Source: Ceratodon purpureus
Lineage: Eukaryota; Streptophyta; Bryopsida; Pseudoditrichales; Ditrichaceae
NCBI GenBank assembly: GCA_014871385.1
Contig: CM026421.1
Span: 27,990,435-28,054,434 of the forward strand
Direction of reading: 5' to 3'
Length of the DNA: 64,000 nt
The notes under the pieces were generated by a model that saw only the letters and a list, made by a program, of their open reading frames with translations, was not told the origin of the DNA and made no database searches. The position numbers and the translations under genes are program-made. Shown one piece after another: positions 24,210 to 34,499 of the stretch (the first letter of the stretch is position 1; each line of letters opens with the position of its first letter).

Positions 24210-24742
24210 CCCAAACCTTCATCCCCCCTGACTCAGCCCTAAATACTTCCCTTATTCTAAACCTACTTAAATTAATGAAAACTATAAATAATTGCATTTT
24301 GAATTAAAGCTGATGAGATCAATCTATATTTGAAGAGAATAAACCAAGCCCATAAAATATTACAGAATTTGAATTAAGCACTGGAATACTTGTATTAAAT
24401 ATGGATGCAGTTGACGGCTCACTCTAATCTCACCAAATTGCACATCGAATAGAATCGGTTCCACGATTCATATATTAAATGCGTAGTTCTAATAACTCCT
24501 ACCCTGTTAACTTGGGCCTGCAAAAAGAAACATTCTAATTAGTTAGCGCCGTCTCTCTTTAATCAATCATCCGTTACTTAACAGAATGAATCAATCTCCA
24601 GCTGTTAACATGGACATTCCAACTAGAATAAAATGATCAACAGCGACACATCACTCCTCTCACTTTGCTCTCGCGATACTGCTTCGCTAGTACCCTCACT
24701 CTTCTCCCTTGTTCCGCTAGTATCCCTGTGTTGCCTGCGAAT

Positions 24743-24990
24743 ATGGGGATGGTCTGTCTGTACGCCCAAGGCATGGGCATCCCTCTAAGGTTTCGCGTAG
24801 ATGACGATGGTCTAGGTACAGTTTCCTCTCTTCGCCTGAGTCTCAGATTCCATTTCCGTGAGGATTCCATCAGTATAGAGGAGGAGATCTTTGATGACGA
24901 AACTGCGGAGGTTACCCACACCCTTGGGCAACCTTTAGTGAGAGATCAGAACAAAATGTTGCAGTGGAGACTACTCCCTGGATCCTATAG
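24743..24990 (+). pseudogene. MULE transposase of E1, 5' part, cut by retrotransposon insertion
   Basis: From ATG 24,743 the frame matches the N-terminus of the E2 transposase: GIPLRF with LSLRFHFREDSISIEEEIFDD, against GIPFVM with LSLRFGFRAGTIYVEEEIFND. The frame breaks at PGSY, where the target duplication TATAG and the solo LTR begin. It resumes at 42,551 with RVYGLTDSL, matching KVYGLSHAQ of E2. Sequence and frame join exactly once the insertion is subtracted. Confidence 0.8.
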
Positions 24991-25829
24991 TGTCGTGTCC
25001 CGACTTTCCGTGATTTCTAGTTTTACTTTGTTTGTGGATTAAAAGTAGTAAAAATAATAAAAGTTAGGGTTTAGTTAGAAGCTATTGTAGACATTAGGTT
25101 TGATTGTTAGAAATAAAAATAGTAAAAAAATAAAAAGTGTTAAAGTAGTTAAAAAGTGGAAATTAGAGTAGGTTTAAATCCGCTGCGGAAAGGTGGAAAC
25201 CCGGGTAGATATCCGGGTTAGGGGAATCCGGGTCTGCACCCTGGACCTCAACCCGCAGAGGGGACCACGCCTCCAATCCACGATTAGGGTTTTGGCTAAA
25301 CCACATAGGAGTCAAGCGAGGGTTAGGGTTCCTCCTTTTGTTTTGGCAGTAAGGTAGTAGTGGTCGGAAGAGAGAGAGGGACGTCGCTGACCGCCGCCGT
25401 AGGGAAGGACGCTTGATCCGCAACGCCGCAGGGAGCGTAATCCTGGAGGCGGAGAACTGGGCAGCAACCCCGCGGAGTATAGGCAATAGTGGCGCACAGT
25501 CGGTAGAGAGTTTGGCTTATAGCTTAGGGTATTAGTTGTCGGCGGAAGGGATACGTTGTGGGGCGCGGCTTGAAGGGCAACTTGAAGCTCGGAGCAAAGG
25601 GAGTATCCGACCGCAGCTGGAAACAGTGGACGCCATCAGCAGTAGGGCCGCGGCGCATGAGCAGGAGGAGCAGCGTAAAACCAGGGCAAAGAGCAACTGC
25701 GGGGCGCGATAACAACTGCGACGGCTTCCCGAGCGGAGCGACGAGGGAGGAGAAGCTGGCGACGCGGTGAGCGCAGATAGCAGGCCGCGATTAGATTTTG
25801 GGCCGGAGGCGGAGAATCGACCAAGGGCG

Positions 25830-27695
25830 ATGGCGACCAGGAGGCGGACAACCGAGAAGCCGGTGGCCCTCCGCAAGATTCCGGTGGCGATCCCCACCGA
25901 CAAGGAGGAGAGTAAGGAGCTCGAGGCGGACTTGAAACGGATGGGCTGCTTCGGCCTATTGGGTAAGTCTTGGAGGGTCCGCACTGAGGGTATGGTGCGA
26001 GAGTTGGTCACGGGGGAACTGGACAGCATCTATGCTTCCACTGTCCGCGGCCGCCCGGACCGCTGGAATGCAGAGTTGTGGAGCAGGGTTTACGGGTTTC
26101 AGAGTGGAGGAGAGGGGATGTCCACGAAGAAGGATGACTGTACGAGGGACAAGTTCTCTCAGAAGCTTGATTCCAAGTACGGTTACTTCGTGAAGGATTG
26201 TAAGGATCAGAGGGCTCGGAGGGTGTTGTCCTTCTTGGTTCCCATCCTCAGCCCGGAAAAGCCCTACAACGTCACTCTGACTCTGGCCACCACTCTGATC
26301 CTCGCGTACCAAGGTGAGAAGAAGGTGGACTGGGGGATGTTGATTGGAAAATTGGTGCACCGGCTTGCGGCCAACACCAAGCGCGGCCAGCCCTCCTATG
26401 TGGGGCCGTTTTTATTTCATTTGTATGAGCATGGGAGTTTGCTTGCGACCGAGGAGAAGGCTCTTTGGGAGGAGCAGCTGCTCATGTATGAGCTCAACAC
26501 CACGGACTCCGAGGCCGAGGTGGGACAGGATGAGGAGATGGTGGAGGTTAGCACGGAGGAGCGGCCCGCAACCCGGAAGCGGAAACTAGTGGAGGGGAGC
26601 CCTTCCGCGCGGACCAGGTCAGCCACAAGGGCTATGGAAGGAGGGTCAGCTGTTGGAGAGAATCCAGTGGACGCCGTTATTCGGGACTTAGAGGGGATAA
26701 GGGCCAAGATCGCGAAATATGAGCTGCAGGTGCAGCAGGTGGGAGCGATGGTGGGCAACCCTCCAAGGGAGGACTTGGTGCACGCGGTGCATGAAGCGGT
26801 GCGGGCTCCGCGACGGCTCAAGGAGTTGGAAGAGACCGTGGACCGCCTCACCGAGGAAAACTCGAAGGCGGTGGAGAGAGTGAAGAAGCTGGAAGCGGAA
26901 CGGCGGGAACACCTCAAGCAGGTTCGAGAGACGACTGCCAAGATCCAGGAGGTAAGTGGGTTGTTGTTGGTTCCAGGGGATGTGTGGCTGAAGGCGAAGA
27001 CCTTTGAGGCGGATCTTAAGAACGCGGGCCACCTATCCGGGACCAAGGTGGCGCTTTACGTCTTGGACCAGGGCAAGAAGGTGGATGCAGCTCTGATGGC
27101 AATGAGGGGTCTCGTGGATAACTTCACCGAATCCTTCAAGACCTTGTGGGAGTCAACGGAGGACGAAGACACTTCTTCAACCCATTCTGACCTCCCTTCG
27201 CAGGATCAGATGGCCGGTAGGGGAATAGGGGAGGAAGGACAGGTGCCGGAGCACCAGGAGGCGGAATTCGAAGACATCACGGTCCTCACAGCCGCGGTCC
27301 GCGATTCCACACCCTCGGTCCGCGCTTCCACGCTCAAACCAGTAGGGGAGGCTATTCAAGGCAGTAGGCACGTGGCAGATGCCACGCCCCAAAACCTTTT
27401 CTCGTCCTTTCAGGTGGTGGCTCGAGTGCCGCCGCCACCTTCTCCGGATGGTGGGCCAGGTGGGCAGCCACGTGCCGCAACTGCCGCGGATCTCGGGCAC
27501 GACAGCAAGTTGACCACTCCCTCGGTGACGGAGAATGCGGAGGTCGTGGGTCGGTCCGGCAAGGAAATCGGGACAGGTGTCGAGACCGGGCCGGTGGCGA
27601 CTCCACTTGCTCCACTAACGGCGCTGGGCCGCAAGGAGAAGCGGCGGCTGAAGAAGATGGAGGCCAAGGAGCGAAAGAAGAAGGGTACTACTTAG
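25830..27695 (+). CDS. LTR-encoded coiled-coil protein (solo LTR copy)
   Basis: 621 codons from ATG 25,830. The N-terminal ~200 residues match the inner LTR protein segment by segment: RMGCFGLLGKSW, RGRPDRWNAELWSRVYGF, GYFVKDCKDQRARRVLSFLVPILSPEKP and KKVDW against RPVNW. A Ser/Glu-rich linker follows, then a coiled coil (RLKELEETVDRLTEENSKAVERV), a Pro/Gly-rich tail and a lysine-rich C-terminus (GRKEKRRLKKMEAKERKKK). The globular part is reminiscent of proteins that accompany plant retroelements, but I assign no known domain. The frame is fully open although the rest of the element is gone. Confidence 0.75.
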   Translation: MATRRRTTEKPVALRKIPVAIPTDKEESKELEADLKRMGCFGLLGKSWRVRTEGMVRELVTGELDSIYASTVRGRPDRWNAELWSRVYGFQSGGEGMSTKKDDCTRDKFSQKLDSKYGYFVKDCKDQRARRVLSFLVPILSPEKPYNVTLTLATTLILAYQGEKKVDWGMLIGKLVHRLAANTKRGQPSYVGPFLFHLYEHGSLLATEEKALWEEQLLMYELNTTDSEAEVGQDEEMVEVSTEERPATRKRKLVEGSPSARTRSATRAMEGGSAVGENPVDAVIRDLEGIRAKIAKYELQVQQVGAMVGNPPREDLVHAVHEAVRAPRRLKELEETVDRLTEENSKAVERVKKLEAERREHLKQVRETTAKIQEVSGLLLVPGDVWLKAKTFEADLKNAGHLSGTKVALYVLDQGKKVDAALMAMRGLVDNFTESFKTLWESTEDEDTSSTHSDLPSQDQMAGRGIGEEGQVPEHQEAEFEDITVLTAAVRDSTPSVRASTLKPVGEAIQGSRHVADATPQNLFSSFQVVARVPPPPSPDGGPGGQPRAATAADLGHDSKLTTPSVTENAEVVGRSGKEIGTGVETGPVATPLAPLTALGRKEKRRLKKMEAKERKKKGTT

Positions 27696-28151
27696 GATTC
27701 TATTTAGGTTTAGGTGCAAGTTGTTGAGGCAGGTAGTTAAGATTAGTTAGACTTTATTGTTTTTGTCTTTTTCCTAGTTTCGGGCTGTGGGATCCGAGAA
27801 ACTCAGAATAAACCGGAAGAGCCCCAGCCGGCGTAAGTATTCCATTTATTTTTCATTTTTTTTGGCTAATTAGGTAAAAACTGGCCAGACACTAGCAGCA
27901 TTAGTAGTTAACGCAAATCGGATACTCCGGAAACGTTAAAACAGTTAACGTAGGAAGTGTTCCCGGAACCTGGATTCCGGAAACTCGGAAGACAAGACAC
28001 GGAACGGGTGGACGATCCGAGTACTGACCGTTACTGTAACCGCGTCAAGGATCCGAAGCGACGCGGAAGTCATCATGACTCGGATAGGCGTTTACCCCGG
28101 TACGTTGGCGGCTGCAATTACGGGCCGCCATAGCGCTTATTATGCCTGGGG

Positions 28152-28158
28152 TATATAA
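28152..28158 (+). promoter_or_regulatory. LTR TATA box
   Basis: TATATAAG in the context CTGGGGTATATAAGCGAGG, about 155 bp upstream of the LTR ORF start. If transcription begins some 30 bp downstream, the ORF is the first cistron of the genomic RNA and gag starts about 3.4 kb from the cap. The same box occurs at 37,863 in the 3' LTR, where it would drive the ORF and flanking DNA. Confidence 0.55.
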
Positions 28159-28310
28159 GCGAGGGTGTTAGGGTTTGGAGTTCCTTTTTGCGAACTGGGA
28201 GTAGAGAGTGAAAGAGCGGTGAGGTGTCTTTGTCTTTTCCGATTCACCGGCAGTTGGATTGCCGGGTTTCTTGCTGTCGGATCGTAGAGGGAGAGAAGTG
28301 AGGAGTAGAG

Positions 28311-30506
28311 ATGGCACGCGTGCAGTGTTGCGTCCTTAGCCCCGAAACTCCAGTGAAGGAATCGGATATGGAGGAACTGATCACCGACCTCACTCGGATG
28401 AGGTGTGAGGGATTGTTGGCACGACCGTGGTTACTGAAGAGTGAGGTGATGGTGAGGGAGGTCCTGGAAGGTCCGGACAACCGGTGGGATAATACGATCC
28501 GAGGCAAGCCCACGCTGTGGAATGCGGAACAATGGGCGGAAGCTTACGGTTTCGAGCAGAAGGGACTCCTTTGGGCGACCCGGACGGATCAGTACGTGCA
28601 GGATAGGTTCCACGGGAAGATCCATAGGAACAATGGATACGAGATAGACGCCTGCAAGGATAGGAGGCAGAGGCAGGTCTTAGCTTTCCTCGTTCCGATC
28701 CTGTATCCGCAGAAACCGGCACAAGTTACCATTACGGTCGGGAATACCATCCTCGGAGCGTATACAGGAGAACGTCCGGTGAATTGGGCTGCACTCATGG
28801 CGGAAGTGGTGCAGAAGATGGTTCCGACGATCGGAAAGAAGCCGACCCCACTCTCCCCTTACCTCTTTCACCTTTACCATGCGTATGACTTGCTGACCGA
28901 TAAGGAGGACGAGACGTATACGCACGCGAAGAACTGCCTCAACTTCTCGGAGATTCCGCCCGGAATGGAACCCGATCCGCGAGGTGAGCCCTCTGATACA
29001 ACGGACTCGGAAGATGAGGACGATACGAGGGAAGTTCCGAACCCTGGCGCTGCTAGGGCTCAGTCCAGGTCGAGATCGGAGCAGGCTCCGTCACGACACG
29101 CGGAGCCGTCTACGGCCCGGGGAGATCCGGAACGGAGAGAGGTCAGTTCCGATCGGGGATTTCCGGTGGACCTGTTTCGGGGGATTCGGGAGGAGACTCA
29201 CCGGGCTCAAGCTTCTTATGATCGGATCGAAACCCTGTTCCGGAGGGTCTGTACAGCTCTGGGAGGGTGCTTACCGGAAGAGGTGATCCGAGAAGTGGAG
29301 TTGTTGAAGGATGCCCCAACTCTCCGGAGTGAGAAGAAGCGGCTGGAGCTTCAGTTGCAGGAGCTGACGAAGGAGCTGGCGGCAAAGAGTGACGAGATCC
29401 GTAAGTTCCACGCCGAGCAGGAGGAGACTTTGGGGGAGCTTCGGAAGTTGGTGGGAAGTTCGGGAGCGGTAATCAACAAGGCCCGGCTGTTTGATGAGAA
29501 CGTAGTGCAGCCGGCCGATTTCGAGGACAAGCAGAAGATCATCAAGATCCTCTCCAAATGCGAGCACTCGATGAACATGATCCTGAAGAAGGTCCGGCAG
29601 CTGCTCAATCCGAGCACCGGAAGTCCCAGTCTCGTAGTCGCTGGCCGGGGTCTTCCGCTCCCCGGATCGCCCTCTCGTGCCGTGGTAGGAGAATCTCGCG
29701 GAGTTGGGTTCCGAACCCCGATAGGGAGTAACCTCCAAGCAGCAGAACAGATGACGGTCGAAGAGGCCGCCATGACAAATCGGACGATTGCGGAGGCGAT
29801 CCGGGAAGTCCAAGCACAGGCGGCGTCACCCGGAACCAGTACGGTCCAGCAGAGCTGCGCGATCCCCAGAGGACAGGTGGAGGTGACCGGAACGACAGTC
29901 ACCGAGAGGCGGATCGAGGAGAGGACGGTTTCGGAACAGGTGACTCGGACCGTGCCACCGGATGTTCTTCCACGACTCGGAGAGGAAGTGATCATTGCGA
30001 ATTACCGAGGGGAGGTAGCGGGACCGGAATGGAGACGACCTATTTCACCACCCGGACGGACCCGAGTAACTCAGGAGGGGGGATTGACCCCTTCACCCAC
30101 AGCCAAGACCGGAACGGTGACGCCTACTCCCACCGGAACGCCAGCAGCGGGTTCCCCTCCGAACACTGTCGGTGAGTTCCGGAGGTTGCGGAAAAGGAAG
30201 GAGCCGATTACGATTTCCGAGTCCGACTCAGAGACGCATGGGAGCTCTCCGGTCAGGACCACCGGAACTGAAACTCAGACTCCGACGTCCGGAACCCCTC
30301 CCGCACATATGATCCCGAAATCGCCCAATTCTCCCAAGCCCCGGATCGTTACCCGGTTGTCCTTAGAGGCTCAGGAGAGGGAGTCAAAGGCGGAACGGAG
30401 TGCTAGGCGCAAGGCGGCACGAGCAGCAGAGGCGGGCGGATCGGAGCCACGGGTGACCAGGTCGAAGGATCGCGAGCAGGAGAGCCACAAGAAGACAAAG
30501 AAGTGA
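28311..30506 (+). CDS. LTR-encoded 731-aa coiled-coil protein (5' copy)
   Basis: Starts at ATG 28,311 (MARVQCCVLSPETP). Residues 1-~200 form a predicted globular domain with LWNAEQWAEAYGF, NNGYEIDACKDRRQRQVLAF, LYPQKPAQVT, GERPVNWAALM and SPYLFHLYHAYDLL. These match the solo-LTR protein and, more distantly, the spliced gene at 56,534. An acidic/Ser/Arg linker (about 220-290) follows, then a coiled coil (about 330-395, RLELQLQELTKELAAKSDEI), a long Pro/Thr-rich region and a basic tail ending KKTKK. The function is unknown. A nucleic-acid-binding or structural accessory role would suit the layout but is speculation. No gag or pol motif is present. Confidence 0.85.
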   Translation: MARVQCCVLSPETPVKESDMEELITDLTRMRCEGLLARPWLLKSEVMVREVLEGPDNRWDNTIRGKPTLWNAEQWAEAYGFEQKGLLWATRTDQYVQDRFHGKIHRNNGYEIDACKDRRQRQVLAFLVPILYPQKPAQVTITVGNTILGAYTGERPVNWAALMAEVVQKMVPTIGKKPTPLSPYLFHLYHAYDLLTDKEDETYTHAKNCLNFSEIPPGMEPDPRGEPSDTTDSEDEDDTREVPNPGAARAQSRSRSEQAPSRHAEPSTARGDPERREVSSDRGFPVDLFRGIREETHRAQASYDRIETLFRRVCTALGGCLPEEVIREVELLKDAPTLRSEKKRLELQLQELTKELAAKSDEIRKFHAEQEETLGELRKLVGSSGAVINKARLFDENVVQPADFEDKQKIIKILSKCEHSMNMILKKVRQLLNPSTGSPSLVVAGRGLPLPGSPSRAVVGESRGVGFRTPIGSNLQAAEQMTVEEAAMTNRTIAEAIREVQAQAASPGTSTVQQSCAIPRGQVEVTGTTVTERRIEERTVSEQVTRTVPPDVLPRLGEEVIIANYRGEVAGPEWRRPISPPGRTRVTQEGGLTPSPTAKTGTVTPTPTGTPAAGSPPNTVGEFRRLRKRKEPITISESDSETHGSSPVRTTGTETQTPTSGTPPAHMIPKSPNSPKPRIVTRLSLEAQERESKAERSARRKAARAAEAGGSEPRVTRSKDREQESHKKTKK

Positions 30507-31449
30507 TAGATTCCTCTCACTGCCACTTGTCGTAACTTTCCGAATTTATAGGAGTAGATTCCGGATCGGGAGATCCGTTCTAGTCGTAAAGTAGAATTCT
30601 AGGTAGATAGTTAGGGATTAGGGTTTTGATTGAACTGCCGGCGCCGCCGCTTTGTGAAAGCCCCTGCTTACTTAAACCGGGCAGGCGATGCGATCCGGGT
30701 CTTCGTTTTGCATGTTTTCCCCCTATATTCCTTATCAGTAAAGTATTTGTGTTTTGTAAGTACTGTGCGTGATTTCCCGCTAAGTGTGAATGATCCGGGA
30801 AGGATATGGGAGTTCCGCTGTAGCTCGGATAGGAAGGTGATGGGAGTTGCGACGAGACCCGAACCGGAAAGGAAATGGGATTGAGCGGAAAGATTTAGCG
30901 GATTGTCGTAGGAGTGAAGCCTCACTGTTCCGTCCCCAAATCAACCTCATACGGAATAGCCGTCGCTAGGGTCGAAGCGGATCAAGAACTACTTGGTCGG
31001 GCTCCCTGAACTTCTGAAGAGGTTCCGTGCACAGTGAGAGGGGGAGTCGGAACGTGGTACGGGTCGCCTAGGGATAATCGGATCCTGGTTCTCCCAGATT
31101 CGGATTGGTTTGTCGTTGTAGTCCCACGGATCGGAGAGGATCGTTTGTGTGACCTGCTGGCCAGAGTACTCTAGGACAGTTGTGAGACGGTAACTGATCC
31201 GAGACGTTGGGGTTTGTGGACGAAACACCTAATGAGAGAAGAATAGAGAAGGAGATAGTTCGGGAGTTACGTTCCGAAGACACTATCCGAGCAGTGGCAA
31301 GGCTCGGAACGATTAGCAGTAACTACTTGGTGAAACACTATTGAATCCCTGGACGATACTCGGAACCTAGTGACAGTACGGAAGTTTACGCTCAATTAGA
31401 GCACTATCCGGATGTTAGTTGCGTTTCCGTGTTCCGACACGTAAAAATC

Positions 31450-31472
31450 TGGCGCCGCTGCCGGGGATTCGA
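31450..31472 (+). other. Primer-binding site, Asp-tRNA type
   Basis: TGGCGCCGCTGCCGGGGATT begins 10 bp after the 5' LTR. It matches the complement of the 3' end of plant tRNA-Asp (TGGCGCCGTTGCCGGGGATC) apart from C for T at position 9 and a small difference at the end. This tRNA is used by Athila-type gypsy elements. Confidence 0.8.
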
Positions 31473-31637
31473 TAAGCTGTGAACCAGGTGGATACTCGGG
31501 AGATACGTGAGCGCAGATTTGAAGAAAAGTGGAGTCAGACCGTGAAGGCTTCGTTTAGGTGGATATGCGGTAGGCGGAAGTCTTACGTGCAGATCCTGCC
31601 TTCCGAGGAATCGGAAGAAGAATTCCCAATCTCTTCC

Positions 31638-33308
31638 ATGGTTGGGGCGCAACCGGAAGAGTTAGGGGGAAGAAGATCCACTCGGTTGCTACAGAAGAGG
31701 GGAAGAGTTTTGGTACACGATCTACCGGGAACGAATCTACTTCCCCGGATCCAGACTGCTGTAGAACGAGAAGGAGACGTAATCGTGGTATCGTTGGCCG
31801 GACCCTCCGCAGCCGGACCGGGTACAGCTCCAGATCCGGAAGAAGAAGAAGTCGTAGCTGACGAAGTCGAAGCCGACGCAGGAGTAGAAGAGGAGACCGA
31901 GGAAGAGGAAGAAGACGAGGAAGACAACCCAATGGCGCCCTCTACCCGACTGAAGTACAACAGATTCAAAGGAGACGGAAGTCAAGACGTGGACGAATGG
32001 CTCTGTGAGTTCGAGTCCATCGCTCTGGCCAATCAGGAAGATCCGGATGCGAAGAGAAGAATATTCCAAGGTCTTCTGAAGGGAGAAGCTCTCCAGTGGT
32101 ACCAAGACGTTCCGGAACGTACACGTAACGACTGGACCAGTTTCGTGACCTTGTTCCGACGTACGTTCCGTGAGGCCGGTGGAGAAGCTCGCGCACTCGG
32201 AAAGCTGAGTCGAATGACGATGAGATCTTCCGAGTCAGTACGGAAGTACAGTCAGAGAGTAAAGGCGCTCATACAGAAACTCACTACAGCCATAGCTCCG
32301 AGCGTACAAGTGGAATGGTTTGTCGCCGGATTCCCAGAGGAGATGGGGTTTCAGATCCGACAAACCCGTCCCGCCACACTTCAAGAAGCCGTGGAAGCGG
32401 CTCAGAACTATGAGAACTCAGCCCAATCTCTACGGAAGTCTCTGAAGCATACCGAGAAGCGGGGCAAGAAGATCCGGAAGGAGAGAGAGCGCCGACGGAG
32501 GCACGAGTCCTCCTCGGAAGATTCCGACTCTACCAGTAAGAGCGATTCCACTTCATCCAGTTCCGATCAGTCGGAAGAGGACTCCAGGGGAGCCTCGAAA
32601 CGCCGAGGGGGTTCCAGTAGAGACTCCCGGCCTAGACGGAACCAAGAGTTGATCAAGGTGAAGGTGGAGGATGACGATTCTCGGAAGGTCATGAAGGAGA
32701 TGAAGGAGATCCGAGAATCGATTGCCGAACTCAACGTTCACCTTTCCGAGAATCGGAAACCTCGTAAGATGATTCCAACCAGCAGAGCTAATGTGTGGTG
32801 TGCTAACTGCGGAAAGCAAGGACATTATCCTCCGGAGTGTACTGAACCCCGCCAGAAACGAATTCACTACGTCCATCCGGAAGAAGAGGTATACTTTGCC
32901 TATCCGGAAGAGGAGGAGTTTCAGATGGAGGAGTACCAACCTGTGTATCTGGTTCAGACCACTTACGGGCGAGGGAAAGCTCCGATCCAGATAGCTCGTC
33001 CTCCCGCCGGATACCGGATTCCACAGAACGTTCCGGGTAGGCCGATGTACCAGAAGCCGACCCACGGGTACTGCTTTAACTGTGGGAGCCCGGATCATTA
33101 CGCGCCTAATTGTCCGTATGAGCGACAGGGGCAGGGAGCACCGCGGATCCTTCCGTGCCAAAATTGCGGAGAGTACGGTCATACGGCTCCTCAGTGTGCC
33201 AAACCGGCACAACCCCGCCCGACTTTCAAACAGGTGGAGGTCCCTCCGAGAGAGATGACTGGGCTAAACTACGGTCACTCGGGTGGGATAGAGAATCCGG
33301 ACAAATGA
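31638..33308 (+). CDS. Gag (capsid and nucleocapsid)
   Basis: Frame open from about 31,479; the first ATG is at 31,638 (MVGAQPEELGG). An acidic N-terminus (31,810-31,930) leads into a retrotransposon gag/capsid domain (YNRFKGDGSQDVDEWLCEFE, GEALQWYQDVP, FRRTFREAGGEARALGKLSRM). A Ser/Arg/Lys-rich region follows, then three CX2CX4HX4C zinc knuckles: CANCGKQGHYPPEC, CFNCGSPDHYAPNC and CQNCGEYGHTAPQC. The frame ends at a TGA (33,306-33,308). The next codons stay in the same frame without interruption into the protease region. Confidence 0.9.
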   Translation: MVGAQPEELGGRRSTRLLQKRGRVLVHDLPGTNLLPRIQTAVEREGDVIVVSLAGPSAAGPGTAPDPEEEEVVADEVEADAGVEEETEEEEEDEEDNPMAPSTRLKYNRFKGDGSQDVDEWLCEFESIALANQEDPDAKRRIFQGLLKGEALQWYQDVPERTRNDWTSFVTLFRRTFREAGGEARALGKLSRMTMRSSESVRKYSQRVKALIQKLTTAIAPSVQVEWFVAGFPEEMGFQIRQTRPATLQEAVEAAQNYENSAQSLRKSLKHTEKRGKKIRKERERRRRHESSSEDSDSTSKSDSTSSSSDQSEEDSRGASKRRGGSSRDSRPRRNQELIKVKVEDDDSRKVMKEMKEIRESIAELNVHLSENRKPRKMIPTSRANVWCANCGKQGHYPPECTEPRQKRIHYVHPEEEVYFAYPEEEEFQMEEYQPVYLVQTTYGRGKAPIQIARPPAGYRIPQNVPGRPMYQKPTHGYCFNCGSPDHYAPNCPYERQGQGAPRILPCQNCGEYGHTAPQCAKPAQPRPTFKQVEVPPREMTGLNYGHSGGIENPDK

Positions 33309-34499
33309 CGGTTCGCGACGGAACTACAGGAGGGCGCGGAAGTACCAGTACACAGAATATCAACCCGTAGTTCCGCTAGAGAACGTGCCCAGGAACCGGA
33401 GCTTCCAAAATCCCGGAAGACCAGGAGGAGGGTAAGATCCAGAAGAGTGGATTCGGATTCGGGATCCGAACCCTCTACGGTAACCAGAGCTTTACCAGAA
33501 GAAAATGACCGTCCAAGAGCGGAAAATGGGGTGGAAGGAGGGAACCTTCCGGAAGATATCAGCGAGGAAGTTCGGAAAGAACTCACGGATCCCCCTGTCC
33601 GGAAGATCACCAAGCCTTCGGTCCGGTTTGATGACGTTCCGGTGATTATTCCTGCCGATCCAAGAGTGGACGAGTATGACATTCTTGGGGACATCAAATC
33701 CCTCAAGGCAAATGTCACGATTGGACAGTTGCTCCATGACAATGTGAATTACCAGAAGGTAATCCGAGAGGCATGGACGAAGCGGAGGCGCCGAGGGGTG
33801 AAACTTCCGTCTGTAGCTACTAACTTCTTACAGGTTGAGGATCACGGAGCCCCGGAACTGACGGTGCTAATAGAAGGATGTGCTATCCCGAAAGTTCCGG
33901 TAGATGGAGGATCCGGTGTGAACCTGATGTTGGAGGATACGGCCTTTGAACTCGGATACACCTCGTTCGAATCCACCGATCAGGTGTTACGAATGGCGGA
34001 TCAATCTAGAGTTAAACCCGTGGGAAGGTTGTCCCAAGTTCCGACCACGATCGGAGAGGTAACCTACCTCTTGAATTACGTGATAATCCGAGTTAGTACG
34101 GGCCGTCCCTTTTCGATGTTGTTGGGAAGACCCTGGCTATACATGGCTAGAGTCCTCGTTGATTAGGGAGCCAAGGAGTTCGTACTCGGAAAAACCAATC
34201 AGCGGATTCCGTGGAAGATGGATGGATATCTAGGGGAAACCAGTGGCTCGGATGGGTATACGTCTGATTGGTCCGACCCGGAAGAGGAGGATGACGAAGT
34301 ATTTAGTTATTTCGTGAATCAGTTCTCGGAAGTTACCGAGGATGACTTCCGATTTCATAATCCGATCAGTGAGCAACCCCAACCATCATCGGAGCGCGTG
34401 AAATTCCCGGTACTGGAGGATCGCTCTCTCGGAGAGGGAAGTGTTCCACTCTCAGCCGAATGGTTCCGACAATAGGTCGAGGAGGGAAACCTGCCCGCC
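33309..34499 (+). CDS. Aspartic protease region, same frame as gag and pol, with two in-frame TAGs
   Basis: From the gag TGA the frame stays open to TAG 34,164-34,166, then to TAG 34,473-34,475, then into pol. The protease core has VPVDGGSGVNLML (active-site Asp in DGGSG, the usual variant in this group) and FSMLLGRPWLYMA. In related plant elements a Trp codon commonly follows the Asp after this motif (...HDWG); here it is TAG, compatible with TGG to TAG. Whether the stops are suppressed or are lesions cannot be told from one copy. An alternative is a separate PR ORF starting near 33,447. Confidence 0.7.

Larger units (their letters stand above)
27786..31439 (+). repeat. 5' LTR, 3,654 bp
   Basis: Begins TGTGGGATCCGAG and ends GTGTTCCGACA. 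It carries a TATA box at 28,152-28,158 and the long ORF at 28,311-30,506. The copy at 37,497-41,150 differs at the few sites listed for the element. Confidence 0.97.

Noticed and set aside
29271-29995. Minus-strand frames of 180-214 codons inside both LTRs
   Set aside because: Antisense shadows of the 731-codon ORF; no domain and no promoter evidence.
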